This document shows, piece after piece, positions 1 to 11,460 of a stretch of 64,000 nucleotides of DNA. The stretch comes from Neonectria sp. B-13 (taxonomy: Eukaryota; Ascomycota; Sordariomycetes; Hypocreales; Nectriaceae). The DNA lies in the NCBI GenBank assembly GCA_002682825.1, contig NOKP01000018.1, positions 466,827-530,826 on the forward strand, read 5' to 3'. Under the pieces are notes generated by a model. It was not told where the DNA came from. It ran no database searches and worked only from the letters and a program-made list of their open reading frames with translations. How positions within the stretch are numbered: the first letter of the stretch is position 1; each line of letters begins with the position of its first letter. A program made the translations under genes and the position numbers.

Positions 1-2
1 CG

Positions 3-104
3 AATGCAAACCGTGGCATTCCCAAGGTCCCTGTCATACCCGAAAAATTCGTTACTTGCGAGGATCGTGAGAACGGTGCTCCCTATCTCGCTCTGCGCCT
101 GTAG
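3..104 (+). CDS. Possible 3' end of a gene entering from the left edge
   Basis: An open frame of 33 codons runs from the window edge to a TAG at 102-104. Its codon choice (AAG, GTC, TTC, GAG, AAC, CTC) resembles that of the real genes here. The decoded tail ends in ENGAPYLALRL. I do not recognise the family. The gene would converge on the Mga2-like gene at 1475. It could also be chance, because only about 100 bases are visible. Confidence 0.35.
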   Translation, partial: NANRGIPKVPVIPEKFVTCEDRENGAPYLALRL

Positions 105-1474
105 TCGATTTCCATGTTGCTTTCATGGATTTATCTGCTATCGGAACGAGCGTGTAGCGGGGCTCAGCCCTCATGAACAATGAATGGAAAATGGGAGAGA
201 TATGGCGAAGGGAAAAGCAACAGGGGCGCAATTGTGATTTGACAAGTCTTCTGGGCTCTTATGATGACGGATGACTCTTCACGCGGTTAACGACTTTTGG
301 CTTTTTGTATGATTTCGTGTTTTTAGGTGTTGCAATGTTGGAACGCCGTACACGTGGAGAATATCCACGATGACAATGCGGTATGACAATCGATGCATAA
401 CGATGTCCTTCCTTCTTGGTGTCTTCCTTCTCTCAATAGAGGAGGACTCTGATTTTTGGCTGGGGGGGTTTTGTTTCCTTGCTCTTCTCTTGTTGGGAAT
501 TGGACCTCTGGACTTGGACCTGGGATCTTGGGAGCGTTGGGTATTGGGTGGGATATGGGACACGGGATGTGGGATATGGGGTTTGGAATCTGGAATTTCG
601 CGATTGCTTTGGTTTATTATATTGGAATGAATGACAGGGGAAGTGAGTAATGAGGGACAGGACAGGACGAGGATAGATACATTCTGGCCCTCGTCCACTT
701 CCGGTTTACATTTTATGGTGCAGAGGAATAGAACGATGTTTGAGCTATCCACTCACGTACAAGGCTTGGCTTGACTTATAATACTTCCCAGGCTAAGATC
801 GATAACATGACTCTCAGCTGCGGCAGAACGACGTGACGTCCAGTCTTCTGTAGTTATGCTATATATACAATTCGCTATGTGTGCGTGAAACCCCCGCGTC
901 ATTCCCTGTCCCGCCCGTCCAAGTCAATTCCATCCCTCGGTGCTATTTCCAAGCCAAGAAAACAAAGATCCCGTATCTGAACAACAACAAAGTCAACGCA
1001 CATCCGTCACCTCCCAAACCGAACTGCCACCTTCTTTGCCGTCCTCCGTATATAGTAAGGAACCTAACAGTCAACACTTGTCCGCACTCCCAAGAAACCG
1101 GCGCCCAACAAGCCGCCTCCAGAACAAAAAAAGTTATTAAGTTCGGAGCCCACAAACATGGGCCAGAATTAAACACTGCCTCCATCATCAGGTCCTCCAA
1201 GGACTCTCTCGCTCGTAAATGTTTTTCATCTTCGCCTTCTCGTTGGGGGTTGAGAAACGAATATCCCGGCGAAGAAGACCCCTTTGCTTCCCGCGGGTAA
1301 AACGAATGGCCGTTATAAATAAAACGTAGAACTGAAACAAAACAAACCGCGTAGCATAAAATTGTTCATAGGTCATAAAAGTGGCCAACAACAAGCCTGA
1401 GATCCCATCATTCCGGAGAAAAAAAACACGTCCTGTATCTAAGAAGGAAAGAAAAAAATACCACCATGATATTT
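105..1474. other. Intergenic, 3' flank of the Mga2-like gene
   Basis: No gene is supported in this stretch. It holds a G-rich block at 546-581 (listed separately). The few open frames are short, lack family resemblance and overlap on both strands. The right part is probably the 3' UTR of the minus-strand Mga2-like gene. Confidence 0.6.
546..581 (+). repeat. G-rich block with six GGG tracts (predicted G-quadruplex)
   Basis: Six runs of three or four G are separated by loops of 1-4 bases (T, ATAT, ACAC, ATGT, ATAT). This fits the canonical four-tract G-quadruplex pattern with tracts to spare. The loops themselves form an imperfect GGGATAT/GGGACAC repeat. It lies about 0.9 kb beyond the stop codon of the Mga2-like gene. 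Confidence 0.75.
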
Positions 1475-4400
1475 TCAAATCTCAACGACTCGCTCAGGTA
1501 TGTTCTGCTGGATGAGCTGCTGTGTCTTGTCGACGCCACCTTGCCAGAGAGAGCGGGCGAATGCCAAAGCAAAGGGGACAAGCGAGGGGAAGTAGTTGTA
1601 AAGCCCGATGCAGACCATGATTACAAGAAGAGGGATCTGCAGTGTGATTAGCGTGATGTCAGGGGCAGGAAGGCGAGTCAAACTTACCCAGATGAAGAAC
1701 AGATTGCGGTCACTGCTGAGTCTCTTCAACTTCTCCTCGCGCGCTGCCAGGAACTGCTCCTGCTGCTCTTTTGTAATAGCGTTCTTCCGACCAATCATGA
1801 GGATGCTAGGAACCTGGGTCTTGGTCGCAGCTGTTTCGGAGGTTGACGCCTGATCGTACAGACTAGCACATTTAACATCGGCCTCGGCGTCGCAAGCAGC
1901 CTGAAGGGCCGAAGCTTGCTTCCTGTCGAGAACTTGTTGAGGAAACAGCTCTTCATATGCAGGCGGAGCCGTGGGGCTGTTCTTGGCAGTCATATCCCAC
2001 CATCGAGGCTGCTCGCCATCCGAGTCGGGGCGGGCTCCTGACATGCCAGGCATTAGCTGCTGCATCCTTTGCATGAACGGAGCTAGCTGCAGTGCCTGGT
2101 AATCGGGCATCTGAGGGAAATGTGGGAGGTTCTGGAAGTGCAAGGCCATCGACTGCTGGAACTGTTGAAACTGCTGTTGAACTTGCTGCAGCGGCTGCTG
2201 GAACTGGTCCCTGAGCGCAGGTGCCGGCGCCATAACAGGAGGCGGTAGATCCTCCTCGAGCTCACTCGTGATCTGGCGACGAAGGCTGGGTCGTTCTCGC
2301 TCTTGTTGGAATCTGCTAGGTCTCCTCAATCTCAAATAAGAGTTGTCATCAGGGTCCTCATCTTCGAAGTCTCCGGAGGTGTACTCTAGGCTCTCCTCGC
2401 TAGAATCGAGTGACAGAGGCTCCTCGTGTGAGTGAACCTTGCTCATCGGCTCCCACAGTGATCGAAGCGATGTAGCACTACTGGCCCTGCTGTGAAGCGA
2501 GCCACCACTGCTGCGAGATCGGATATGGCGTTCAGAGCGGCGAATAGCACGAAGGACGGCTCGGGACTGGGCGACGTCGGCGGCAGTAAGACCAGACAAG
2601 CTTCGAATGGTAGAGTCAGCACCGTCGAGCATCAGTCTCCGCACAATTTCGGGATGGTTGTGAATGGCAGCCAAGTGCAGAGGTGTGAATCCGCCCTTGT
2701 CGCGCGCATCGGGGTTTGCTCCACGAGCCAGAAGAGCAGCAACAAATCGATGATAGCCAAGCGAGCAGGACAGGTGGAGCATGGTATGACCCGTAGGTCT
2801 CTTGAGATCTAAGCGAGTCCTGTGAGTGCTATCGTCGAGATCGATCAGATCCAGGCATTTCAGGAGTTGAGACTCGAGATGGGCGAATGGGGCATGGCTG
2901 AACATCTGACCGCCACCACCCGATGACGGGCCAGCCGATGAGCCGCCGGCGCCGCCAGACCAACCTGAGGTGCCGTCGTTCAGGATCCTTCGAGCCAAGT
3001 CACTGACGTCGACCATCTGGCCCGACATCTTGTGGCCAAGAACTGACAGGGCGGTCCTGATGAGCTTGTCCTCGTTGTCATCAATATACTTGAAGATTGG
3101 GGGTTGCTTGCTCATAGGGAAGGCTTGAGCGGCTTGTGCAGCCTGGTGTTTAAAAGTAACGGCCACAGCCCCTGCGACAGGCGAAGGAGGCAACAAACAC
3201 ACCAGGGAAGAGTCACCCCAGAAGGTCGTAGTTGTTGCCTTTTGCTCGCCAAACCACACCTCGAGTCCTTGGAAGAAGGCGGCACCCAGGACGGTGACCT
3301 CGATTCCTCCGATCTTGGGCCCTTCATTGGGAATGATCTTGTGGATTACCGGGGGCACGCGCGTCTGGTTCAAGCTGAGAGGCAGTGTGTATAGGCCGCC
3401 GTTGAGTGCTTGGTTGAACTGGTGCTGTGGTGCTGCGCTGACGCTGTTCCTCAAGCCGTTCGGACTAGGAGCTCGGCTTGCATGGTTCGACGCAGGTGCG
3501 GAATATAGCTGGGCCATCGCTAGGTTGTCCATGCTCGCAGATCGGTTGTTGGAGAAGAAGCCCGGCTGGTCATTGCTGCTAGGAGTGGGAGGTCCAGTGG
3601 CAAATGGGGCCATGGCATTTTGCTGTCCAAACAGGTTATCCGCTTGAGAGAAGGCGTTCATGCTTTGGGAAAAGGGAGAAGTGGCGGTATTCATCTGGTT
3701 GTTGGTCGCCTGAGAACCAGGTGAAGGAGAAGTGTCTAAGCGAGTCATAGTAAGGCCATTTGGCACCCTTGATCCGCTAGCCTTCCTCTTCTTGGTCATA
3801 GGTCCTCCCATGCTTGGCGAACCAGGACGAGAGAGCGCTCGAGTTGTGGCACCGGTCGGCGTCGTCTTTCCTGACATTGAGTTGGAGAACGGTGCCTGGT
3901 TGTTCCGTTGTTGCATGTTGGAGAGGTCGCCACTCGACGGGGATATGCGGAAGGTGCCATTGGGTGTAGGGGGAAGGAGGTTGCTGGCGTCGATGGGTTG
4001 AGGGTTTACTGGAGCTGCAGCGGCTGAAGCCTCCGATATCGAGGATTGCGTCGTCAGCTGGGCCATGGGGTGCGTCTTGTGGTCGTCGGTGATCATGATG
4101 GGGTTCGACATAGCTTGCGCAATGACCCGGTCCTGGAAATCCTTGATTGTGAAGATGACGTTGAATCCCATCTTCTCACCATGATGCCGGCAGTAACAGG
4201 CAATGCGCATTGGGGCATCGATCTGCATGGCACCGTTGGGCACAACCGGCTCAGGGCGTCCTGTCAGGTCCATGACACCGCTGAGTGGCTGCCATTCCTT
4301 CAACTCTTGGGTGTTGAAGACGATAACCCGACGTTCCTCATCCTGGCTCCAGAGCTTCTCCTCATCGGGCTTTTTGATCTTTTTCCGCGCGGCCCGTTTC

Positions 4401-5791
4401 CGTTCTCGGGTGATACATCCTGGACATATTCGCACGTCGCCACCATTTTGGGGTGAGTTCTCCTCATCATCCATGCTGGGCAGATAACCCTGGGTGTGCG
4501 ACGCTGCTCGCTCCAGGGCGTTCCTCTTCCTGTCGGGACCGTCCATCGCACTAGTGCACACCAATGTGACGAAGAGCTCAAGTGTATCCGGGGACCTGTC
4601 AGGAGTCGGCTTCGCGAGGAGTTTGGGCTTTGAGATGGTATGAGCGGGGAGGTGAAGCTTGGTGACACCAGGAGGAAGAGGAGTCAAGGTCATCTTGATT
4701 GGAATCTGCGTCTCAACGCGGGATTTGAGAGGTGTGGGTAGGATTCTAAGCTCGTATCGTCCAGTAAAGTTGTACGTAGGCGGAGTAAGTATCGACATCT
4801 GTTGTGGCATCGAAATCGGTTGGTTCATATGAACGCCAAAATGCATGGGATTGGACAAGCCTTCTAGACCGGTGTGTGCCGCACCGTCCAGCCCGGTTGG
4901 CCAGATGGCGTTTCCGCCCATGGCCCCATTGATGACTCTGGAGAAATCTGGTCCGGCATTGGGTGACGGTGAGTTGAAGATTGCTGCAGGCGAGCCATCG
5001 TGGCTCATAACGATATTCGACATAGGCGACACTTCGCGCGATCCGGTCGTCTTCAGTCCATTCATAGAAGAAGATACCGAGTATTGCTTGAAAAATTGAT
5101 TAGTATCGGGTGAAGGTATGTGGAGAGATTGACATACCGAAGGAGCTTTATGATGGCGTTGAGAAGTCGTCTTTGCCCTCTTCTTAGGGGTCGCCTCCGA
5201 CCTCATGGGGCTATTGGTCTTGATGGTGGGCATCTCGGGGGACGCCATGCTGGGCTGGGCACCGCTTGCTGTCTCAGGACTACTCGAAGCGCTCTCAAAG
5301 TCGAAGGACCGATCGAGGAAACTGTCGTCCTGATCAAATGCGTAGATGCCATCCAGGGTGGAGGGGTCGGCATCGCGGCCAAAACCAAAGGCGGCAGTGT
5401 CGTCATCTGGAAATGCGCCAAATCCGGGGTTGCCCCATTCCATCTTGACATCGCCGTCGTCCATCATTACATCGGTAGAGGTAGTAGCGGGTGTTTTGGA
5501 GGAAGTGGAGCTGCCGGTGCGCTTAGAGGAGGCGGACTCGGAGGACGAGTCGTGATAGGAGCCGTTGGGAGAATCGGGGAAAGGGCCGGTGGAGAGTTCT
5601 TGGGGGGAAAGGAAGGCCTTGGGGTCGCCGGCACCGAGCGACTCTAGGCTCTGGAGGGTATCTGGGCTGTTGGAGAAGTCGAAGAGGTTGTTGGCGCCAA
5701 GGTCGTCATCGGAAAAATCGTTGAAATCGCCGCTCGACATAGCAACACCAGCGATCAGAGGGCTGCCGGGGCCGGTGGGAGCGGGTGTCAT
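1475..5791 (-). CDS. MGA2: Mga2/Spt23-type membrane-tethered transcription factor (IPT/TIG + ankyrin)
   Basis: Three exons (5791-5138, 5086-1688, 1636-1475) give 1404 residues. Both introns (5087-5137, GTATGT; 1637-1687, GTAAGT) are 51 nt, free of stops, and carry CTAAT branch sites. Seen in order: an acidic Ser/Asp-rich N-terminus; a conserved block around residues 330-420; an IPT/TIG fold near 790-880 (starting PPVIHKIIPNEGPKIGG); two ankyrin repeats near 975-1065 (HTMLHLSCS, FTPLHLAA); a Gln-rich stretch; a PPAY motif near 1260; and one hydrophobic helix near 1350-1375. In yeast Mga2/Spt23, ER-bound precursors are ubiquitinated by Rsp5, cut by the proteasome and released to activate the fatty-acid desaturase gene OLE1. 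The PPxY motif suits a Rsp5-type WW-domain ligase, and the same role is inferred here. The first in-frame ATG (5791) was chosen; a second at 5740 (MSSGDF) is possible. Confidence 0.9.
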   Translation of the reverse strand: MTPAPTGPGSPLIAGVAMSSGDFNDFSDDDLGANNLFDFSNSPDTLQSLESLGAGDPKAFLSPQELSTGPFPDSPNGSYHDSSSESASSKRTGSSTSSKTPATTSTDVMMDDGDVKMEWGNPGFGAFPDDDTAAFGFGRDADPSTLDGIYAFDQDDSFLDRSFDFESASSSPETASGAQPSMASPEMPTIKTNSPMRSEATPKKRAKTTSQRHHKAPSVCQSLHIPSPDTNQFFKQYSVSSSMNGLKTTGSREVSPMSNIVMSHDGSPAAIFNSPSPNAGPDFSRVINGAMGGNAIWPTGLDGAAHTGLEGLSNPMHFGVHMNQPISMPQQMSILTPPTYNFTGRYELRILPTPLKSRVETQIPIKMTLTPLPPGVTKLHLPAHTISKPKLLAKPTPDRSPDTLELFVTLVCTSAMDGPDRKRNALERAASHTQGYLPSMDDEENSPQNGGDVRICPGCITRERKRAARKKIKKPDEEKLWSQDEERRVIVFNTQELKEWQPLSGVMDLTGRPEPVVPNGAMQIDAPMRIACYCRHHGEKMGFNVIFTIKDFQDRVIAQAMSNPIMITDDHKTHPMAQLTTQSSISEASAAAAPVNPQPIDASNLLPPTPNGTFRISPSSGDLSNMQQRNNQAPFSNSMSGKTTPTGATTRALSRPGSPSMGGPMTKKRKASGSRVPNGLTMTRLDTSPSPGSQATNNQMNTATSPFSQSMNAFSQADNLFGQQNAMAPFATGPPTPSSNDQPGFFSNNRSASMDNLAMAQLYSAPASNHASRAPSPNGLRNSVSAAPQHQFNQALNGGLYTLPLSLNQTRVPPVIHKIIPNEGPKIGGIEVTVLGAAFFQGLEVWFGEQKATTTTFWGDSSLVCLLPPSPVAGAVAVTFKHQAAQAAQAFPMSKQPPIFKYIDDNEDKLIRTALSVLGHKMSGQMVDVSDLARRILNDGTSGWSGGAGGSSAGPSSGGGGQMFSHAPFAHLESQLLKCLDLIDLDDSTHRTRLDLKRPTGHTMLHLSCSLGYHRFVAALLARGANPDARDKGGFTPLHLAAIHNHPEIVRRLMLDGADSTIRSLSGLTAADVAQSRAVLRAIRRSERHIRSRSSGGSLHSRASSATSLRSLWEPMSKVHSHEEPLSLDSSEESLEYTSGDFEDEDPDDNSYLRLRRPSRFQQERERPSLRRQITSELEEDLPPPVMAPAPALRDQFQQPLQQVQQQFQQFQQSMALHFQNLPHFPQMPDYQALQLAPFMQRMQQLMPGMSGARPDSDGEQPRWWDMTAKNSPTAPPAYEELFPQQVLDRKQASALQAACDAEADVKCASLYDQASTSETAATKTQVPSILMIGRKNAITKEQQEQFLAAREEKLKRLSSDRNLFFIWVSLTRLPAPDITLITLQIPLLVIMVCIGLYNYFPSLVPFALAFARSLWQGGVDKTQQLIQQNIPERVVEI

Positions 5792-7479
5792 GACCAGCAA
5801 AGCGAGGGCTGGGAGAACTCGAAGGCGCGGAGGTGAAAATCGGAGGTGGGTGAATCAAGGCAATTGGAGTCGGTGTCGCAGATCACAGTTCACAAGTCGG
5901 TGTTGGCGCGCGGGGGGGGTTCGGAGGACACCGCGGGATGCATCGACACGAGAAGGCTCGACGGGGGGGGTTTGCGACGAGAAACGGGATCGACTATTCG
6001 CAGCGAGCCCTAGACAGCCATGCCCGACGGGTGAGCAAGCGTCGGTAAAGGCAAGCGGTGATGGATGTTCGAAGTGGAAGACGTGTGGCGTGGCGGTTGG
6101 GGCAGACGAGGTGCAAAGGGCAAAAGAGGGAACAAGTGCCCGTAGACGCAGGCAAACGCACGCGAACACACAGTGGGTACGGTGGGCAGGTCGGTCAGTG
6201 TGGGAAAAAAGGACGGTCAGGGTCGCCTGCAAGTCGTCGTCTCCCTGGAAGAAATCGGGGCCCGCTGTGGTCAAGCCGAGCAGGCGTAATTAGGCAGTGG
6301 GCGGAGGCCGGGAGAAGGAGGAGAGGCTTCGACGTCGATGAGGGCGAGCGGTTGATTGAATGTTGAATTTGGCGAGGAAGCAGGGAAGCGGTTCTGAGTT
6401 AAGAGACAGACAGACAGACAAACTGACTGACAAGAGGCGAGACGAAGGGACGGGTTGGTTGCGACGGTTCTGGGCTAGAAGAGTGGAGGATTTTGCCCGT
6501 CTCTGGAGGGCTCTCGCTCCTGTCTGGGCGCCAGTGTTCGTGGGTCTCTGCGACTAACTGGGCCGGGAGGCGTAGCAGTACCTTCGCAGGCGTTGGCGCT
6601 GGCGTGGGAGAGGTGGCAGTTGAATGGGTACTTGGAGGAGAGTGTGTGAGCGTGTGAGAGTGTGTGTGAGTGTGCATGCGTTGTGCGGGCATGGGATGGA
6701 TGTGGATATGGGCTGGGAGCGTGGAGACTGTTAGGATACATCTCGGTGCCTCGGTCTCCCATTCGCTCGTGCAGTTGGTCGCAGTGGTGCGTGGCGGGGA
6801 CTTGCACTTGGGCTAATAGGGCCCTGCGGATACGTACCGGGGGGGTAACAGCGCAGGGCCAGAGGGCTTCCAGGTCGGTAGGGCAGGGCCACTGCAGCGT
6901 CGGAGGCCCCGCTTTCGGCCTTTGGACTGTGCGGTTGAGTGTCGTTTTCACACTGTCTGTTAGGTTTCATAACCGCACGCTGCACTGTGCGCCGCTGTCC
7001 CCCGCACGGACCGGGTCCTGGCGTCTTCTCGCCTCTTTGGCCTCTCGCTGTCTGGATCCACCCTCAAGCTGTGAGTGGCTGATCGACGCAGGATAGATCC
7101 CAATTCGCCCAGGTCCTGTCAATGGAGCAGAGAGGGCTTGCTCGGGGTGCCTTAGCCCGGGCTTTACCTTTTGGCTGGTAAGGCGGTACCTGCTCAAGCC
7201 TGGCTGCTGGGCTCTCCTTGGTGGTTGGTACCCAGACCGACTTGACATGGAGCTGCGAGATGCCACCGGCGACTGCCATTGCGACGTCCGGTAGCATGTT
7301 CTAGGTTCAAGATCAATTCCACGAGGTCGATACAGAGTGCTCTATCAAACAAAGTTTCTACCACGGCTAGGTACTCGCCAATTTCACTCGTCATGGCCTC
7401 GTGGTGTGCAATGGGTGAGCCCGTGACTCTCTCTTCTTCTTCTCTAGCCAAGCCGGGCATGGAAATTGGTGCCAAAGAC
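5792..7479. other. Upstream region of the Mga2-like gene
   Basis: No coding gene is supported. On the minus strand it is pyrimidine-rich near the start codon, as expected of a fungal 5' UTR. It contains a GACA/GACT tetranucleotide tract (6405-6432) and a GT-rich patch around 6643-6690. Open frames here are antisense or out-of-frame and look like chance. Confidence 0.55.
6405..6432. repeat. GACA/GACT tetranucleotide microsatellite
   Basis: Tandem GACA units grade into CTGA/GACT units, in the upstream region of the Mga2-like gene. Confidence 0.8.
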
Positions 7480-8255
7480 GGGGGGGGGGGGGGGGGGGGG
7501 GGGGGGNNNNNNNNNNNNNNNNNNNNNNNNNNNNNNNNNNNNNNNNNNNNNNNNNNNNNNNNNNNNNNNNNNNNNNNNNNNNNNNNNNNNNNNNNNNNNN
7601 NNNNNNNNNNNNNNNNNNNNNNNNNNNNNNNNNNNNNNNNNNNNNNNNNNNNNNNNNNNNNNNNNNNNNNNNNNNNNNNNNNNNNNNNNNNNNNNNNNNN
7701 NNNNNNNNNNNNNNNNNNNNNNNNNNNNNNNNNNNNNNNNNNNNNNNNNNNNNNNNNNNNNNNNNNNNNNNNNNNNNNNNNNNNNNNNNNNNNNNNNNNN
7801 NNNNNNNNNNNNNNNNNNNNNNNNNNNNNNNNNNNNNNNNNNNNNNNNNNNNNNNNNNNNNNNNNNNNNNNNNNNNNNNNNNNNNNNNNNNNNNNNNNNN
7901 NNNNNNNNNNNNNNNNNNNNNNNNNNNNNNNNNNNNNNNNNNNNNNNNNNNNNNNNNNNNNNNNNNNNNNNNNNNNNNNNNNNNNNNNNNNNNNNNNNNN
8001 NNNNNNNNNNNNNNNNNNNNNNNNNNNNNNNNNNNNNNNNNNNNNNNNNNNNNNNNNNNNNNNNNNNNNNNNNNNNNNNNNNNNNNNNNNNNNNNNNNNN
8101 NNNNNNNNNNNNNNNNNNNNNNNNNNNNNNNNNNNNNNNNNNNNNNNNNNNNNNNNNNNNNNNNNNNNNNNNNNNNNNNNNNNNNNNNNNNNNNNNNNNN
8201 NNNNNNNNNNNNNNNNNNNNNNNNNNNNNNNNNCCCCCCCCCCCCCCCCCCCCCC
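7480..8255. other. Assembly gap (727 N) bordered by 27 G and 22 C
   Basis: N occupies 7507-8233. The left border is a pure G run (7480-7506) and the right border a pure C run (8234-8255). Both contig ends therefore run into poly-G when read toward the gap. The gap length may be an estimate. Open frames crossing the N stretch are meaningless. Confidence 0.98.
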
Positions 8256-11200
8256 GCTCTCGGGCCCTCATTGCGGCGCTGCGACGTCCACACACACCCC
8301 AGCCCCTCTGCAGTTCTGGACTGATGATGACAGTCACAGCTTCCCCAGTGGCTGTGAATTGCGAAAACGGCTTCCCTCTAGCCTCCACGAATACCCCGGT
8401 CCTTTGCTCTCACCTCCAGGCTCCACGCCCAACAAACTTGACACTGCCCTCTTACATAGTACCGCCGATGACGACGATGGATCGTCTCACTCCCGTCGTA
8501 CCCGAAACGCTGGTCTCGGCTTTGTTGGTGAACTGACATGAGAAAAGAGAGCCTTGCTATGGGCCCTGACTCATTTGGGGAACCTTGAGGACGCAATGGC
8601 CTCCTCAACCCAATCAACCACCCACCCAAGAGTCACAGTTGCATTGCATCTTGATCAAGGGACCCGGCAGAGCAGATGGGGAGGTCAGGGAGGCAGATCT
8701 ATTTTTGAGAGCGCCCCAATTGCAACGACGCGATTTCGATTCGATTCCTCAGGGAAGCACTCCTCCCTGCCCTTTCGTCCTGACGTTATCGAAAAGTCTC
8801 CATCTGCAACTAACTACATTCTGCACGAGAACCATGCGGCGCAACCGCAACACACACACAAATACGCCCCTCCTCTTGGCAGCCAAACCCCTTCTGCGAT
8901 GTAACCAACAGCACCACCAGCAAGCAAAGACAAGAAGGGAGGCACGCAAGAAAGCACAACAAGGCGTCACCTCAGCCAATTAGCTGCACCACCAGGCTTA
9001 GTTCGGTCCGGACTCCCGTTTTCATGCTGCCCTCCATTCCCTTCCCACAACGTGCGGGCGTTCCAAAATCGCGCTCCTGCAGGTCTCTCTCCCTGGTGGT
9101 TCCTTTTCTACAATCTGATATCTCAACAAAAGTGACAAGATAGGCGAAAGTTGTCACGCACGGCCGTTGGCGTGTGGCGTAACCTTGCGAGTGCCAGTTC
9201 TCGAAGCTGACTTGCGATGAACTCTGATAAGGCGGGCGACTGGTTATGGGAGGTAAATAAGACAATTACGCAATGGCTTGGCGCCGTGTCTTGGTGTTTT
9301 GACATGTTGATGCTTGACGTGTTGATGTCTTGGAGCGTTGGTGTCTTGATGCTTTGCCACAGACAGATCCATGTAAATGTCTTGAATCTTGGTACTCTAC
9401 AAGATACAGCATGTACGAAGTACTTGGTAGGTACGCATAGAAAACAACTCAGTCTCGAGGTACTAACTTAACCTGTCTTCAATAAGCCAGGTTCAACTCG
9501 CCAAGTCCATCTCCTCACCCGAATGATGCACCTCTACAAACCCTTCCAGCGCCATCCGAGACACACTTTGCACACTGCAGTATCTGGCAACCGCCTCAAG
9601 GGGCCACTGCCGCCGCCCTCCTGCAAGATGTGAACCCAGATCCTAGCTTCCTCCCAGAACTTCTGCTGGTGATGTACGCAGGATGTTAACGTACATAGTG
9701 TCGGGTAGCACACGCACAACGCAACGCAACGCATGCACATCTTAGAAACACCGAAACACGCGGCAAACAAAAGGCATATTCGTAGACATGGTGGGTGTTG
9801 CCACTGGCGTCCCAAAACCGTTGGTGGTGCATGACGGCCTCAGCCCGGACACGAGGATACGACGTCGGCTATCCGGCGGTTCGCCTTTCACATCCTGTCG
9901 TCCCTTCTCCCTTATTACAGCGGGACGAAATGCACATGGCCCAAATGCGGAATCAAATCTCACAAGGAAGTAGCACTAGAGTCTAGCCATCAGACGAAAG
10001 AAACCCCATTCTACCTTTTGCCTTCGTCATGTTGACGTCTCGTCTCGTCTCTAGTTCAGCCCCCACCCCCTTGCCCACCCACCACACGGTAGTTGTGTAA
10101 ACCAACTCAGCCCAATCACCAACCCCTCAAGCCCGCTCCCTTCGGTCTACCTACGGTATCTCCGCGCCGCCGCCGGTCTCACAGGGTCGTCGTATCATCT
10201 CCCCTGCCCCGATCTCACGGCCGATTTACAACAATGCGGGCCGTCCTTGGCCCGGCTCACCGGTCTCGACGAGGGGCGCGCCTTCAACCACCCATCAGGA
10301 TCCTAGTCCAACGTCGAGATGCAACCTCGCGGAGCTGGGCGCATGTCGGCGTCTATCGCAATCTAAGCCTGCATAGATACCTAGTCCAAAGTCTATTTTC
10401 AGGAATCGAACTACTGTACGAAATACAACCCGGGTATGTGCTCACCTCGATGTTCGCCTCCTACGCATATCAGCCGATTCCGGCTCCGACTCCAACACTG
10501 CGATAACGGACCGGCAGTTGTCCTAGGAACTGCGATTTGTGAGTTTCTAACAGTAGCGCACACCCTTGAGTTGCAACAAGACTTGAACCGGGCAGGCGAT
10601 ATCTACAGCTAAAGACTCATTGCAACCTCTTAGTCTTCTCACGTCCACGTCAACAGAGGGGGATAGCACGGTCCTACCTACACACGAACATACATGCCGA
10701 ACATGCAACCAATACAGGCCCAGTATGTGACCCAAAACAGAGCACTATGAAAGCCCTGCCACTCGTATTGGATGCTCTTTTCCCAAACGGCCTGCTCACA
10801 TGTCGGCTAATGTTCCAAGGCGGCAGTTCACAACTCCCCTTTCCCAGTTACACAACCAAGCCGGCACACACTTGGCCCGTAGACGGGCTGGTAAGCACAC
10901 TCCCGTTCCTGGCTAATGTACACGTACAGCGAACTCTTCATGTCCACCCCGGAGACGACGGTATCATGCTACCGCAATGATAAACTGCGCGAGAAGACAA
11001 AGTTACACAGCCTCAAGCCACAGTTACTACACTAACCCACTTATTCAGCATGGATAACCGTTTCCTGAGACATATTATCCCTCATGGTGGAGGGGACATA
11101 AACCCTCTTCCAGTTCATACTGCATAATGTGGCGATAATGTCATCCGATCTCGGTTCATTTCGGAGCTAAAACACCAGAGAGTGGTTATCACGAACAAGA

Positions 11201-11460
11201 AAACAAGAACAGGAATGAGACCAAAGACAATAGACGAGGACTACTTCGTAGAAAGCTCCATATCCACACATGAACCGCAAGACTCCACGCCTTAGCAAGA
11301 TAAACGAAGAAAAAAACACGGTCTCGGGGGAGCTCATCCCCCTTTCCTGCTCTGTCGCCCGCGATATACACATCCTCGTCCATCTCAAGGCACAGCCCTT
11401 TTCTTTTCCGACCCTCTGTGTTTCTCTACAACCTTCCATCTAAATAGTTAGCCCCGACCT
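8256..11460. other. Intergenic, no gene supported
   Basis: About 3.2 kb between the gap and RNase H1. Open frames on both strands are short and overlapping, and none resembles a family I know. A repetitive TTGATG/TGTTGATG patch sits near 9300-9350. A gene partly lost in the N gap cannot be excluded. Confidence 0.5.

Noticed and set aside
5565..6293. 242-codon plus-strand open frame overlapping the Mga2-like start
   Set aside because: Antisense to the conserved gene and its leader; Arg/Gly/Ser-rich and without family features.
7279..8541. Open frames crossing the N gap
   Set aside because: They exist only because N codons are not stops.
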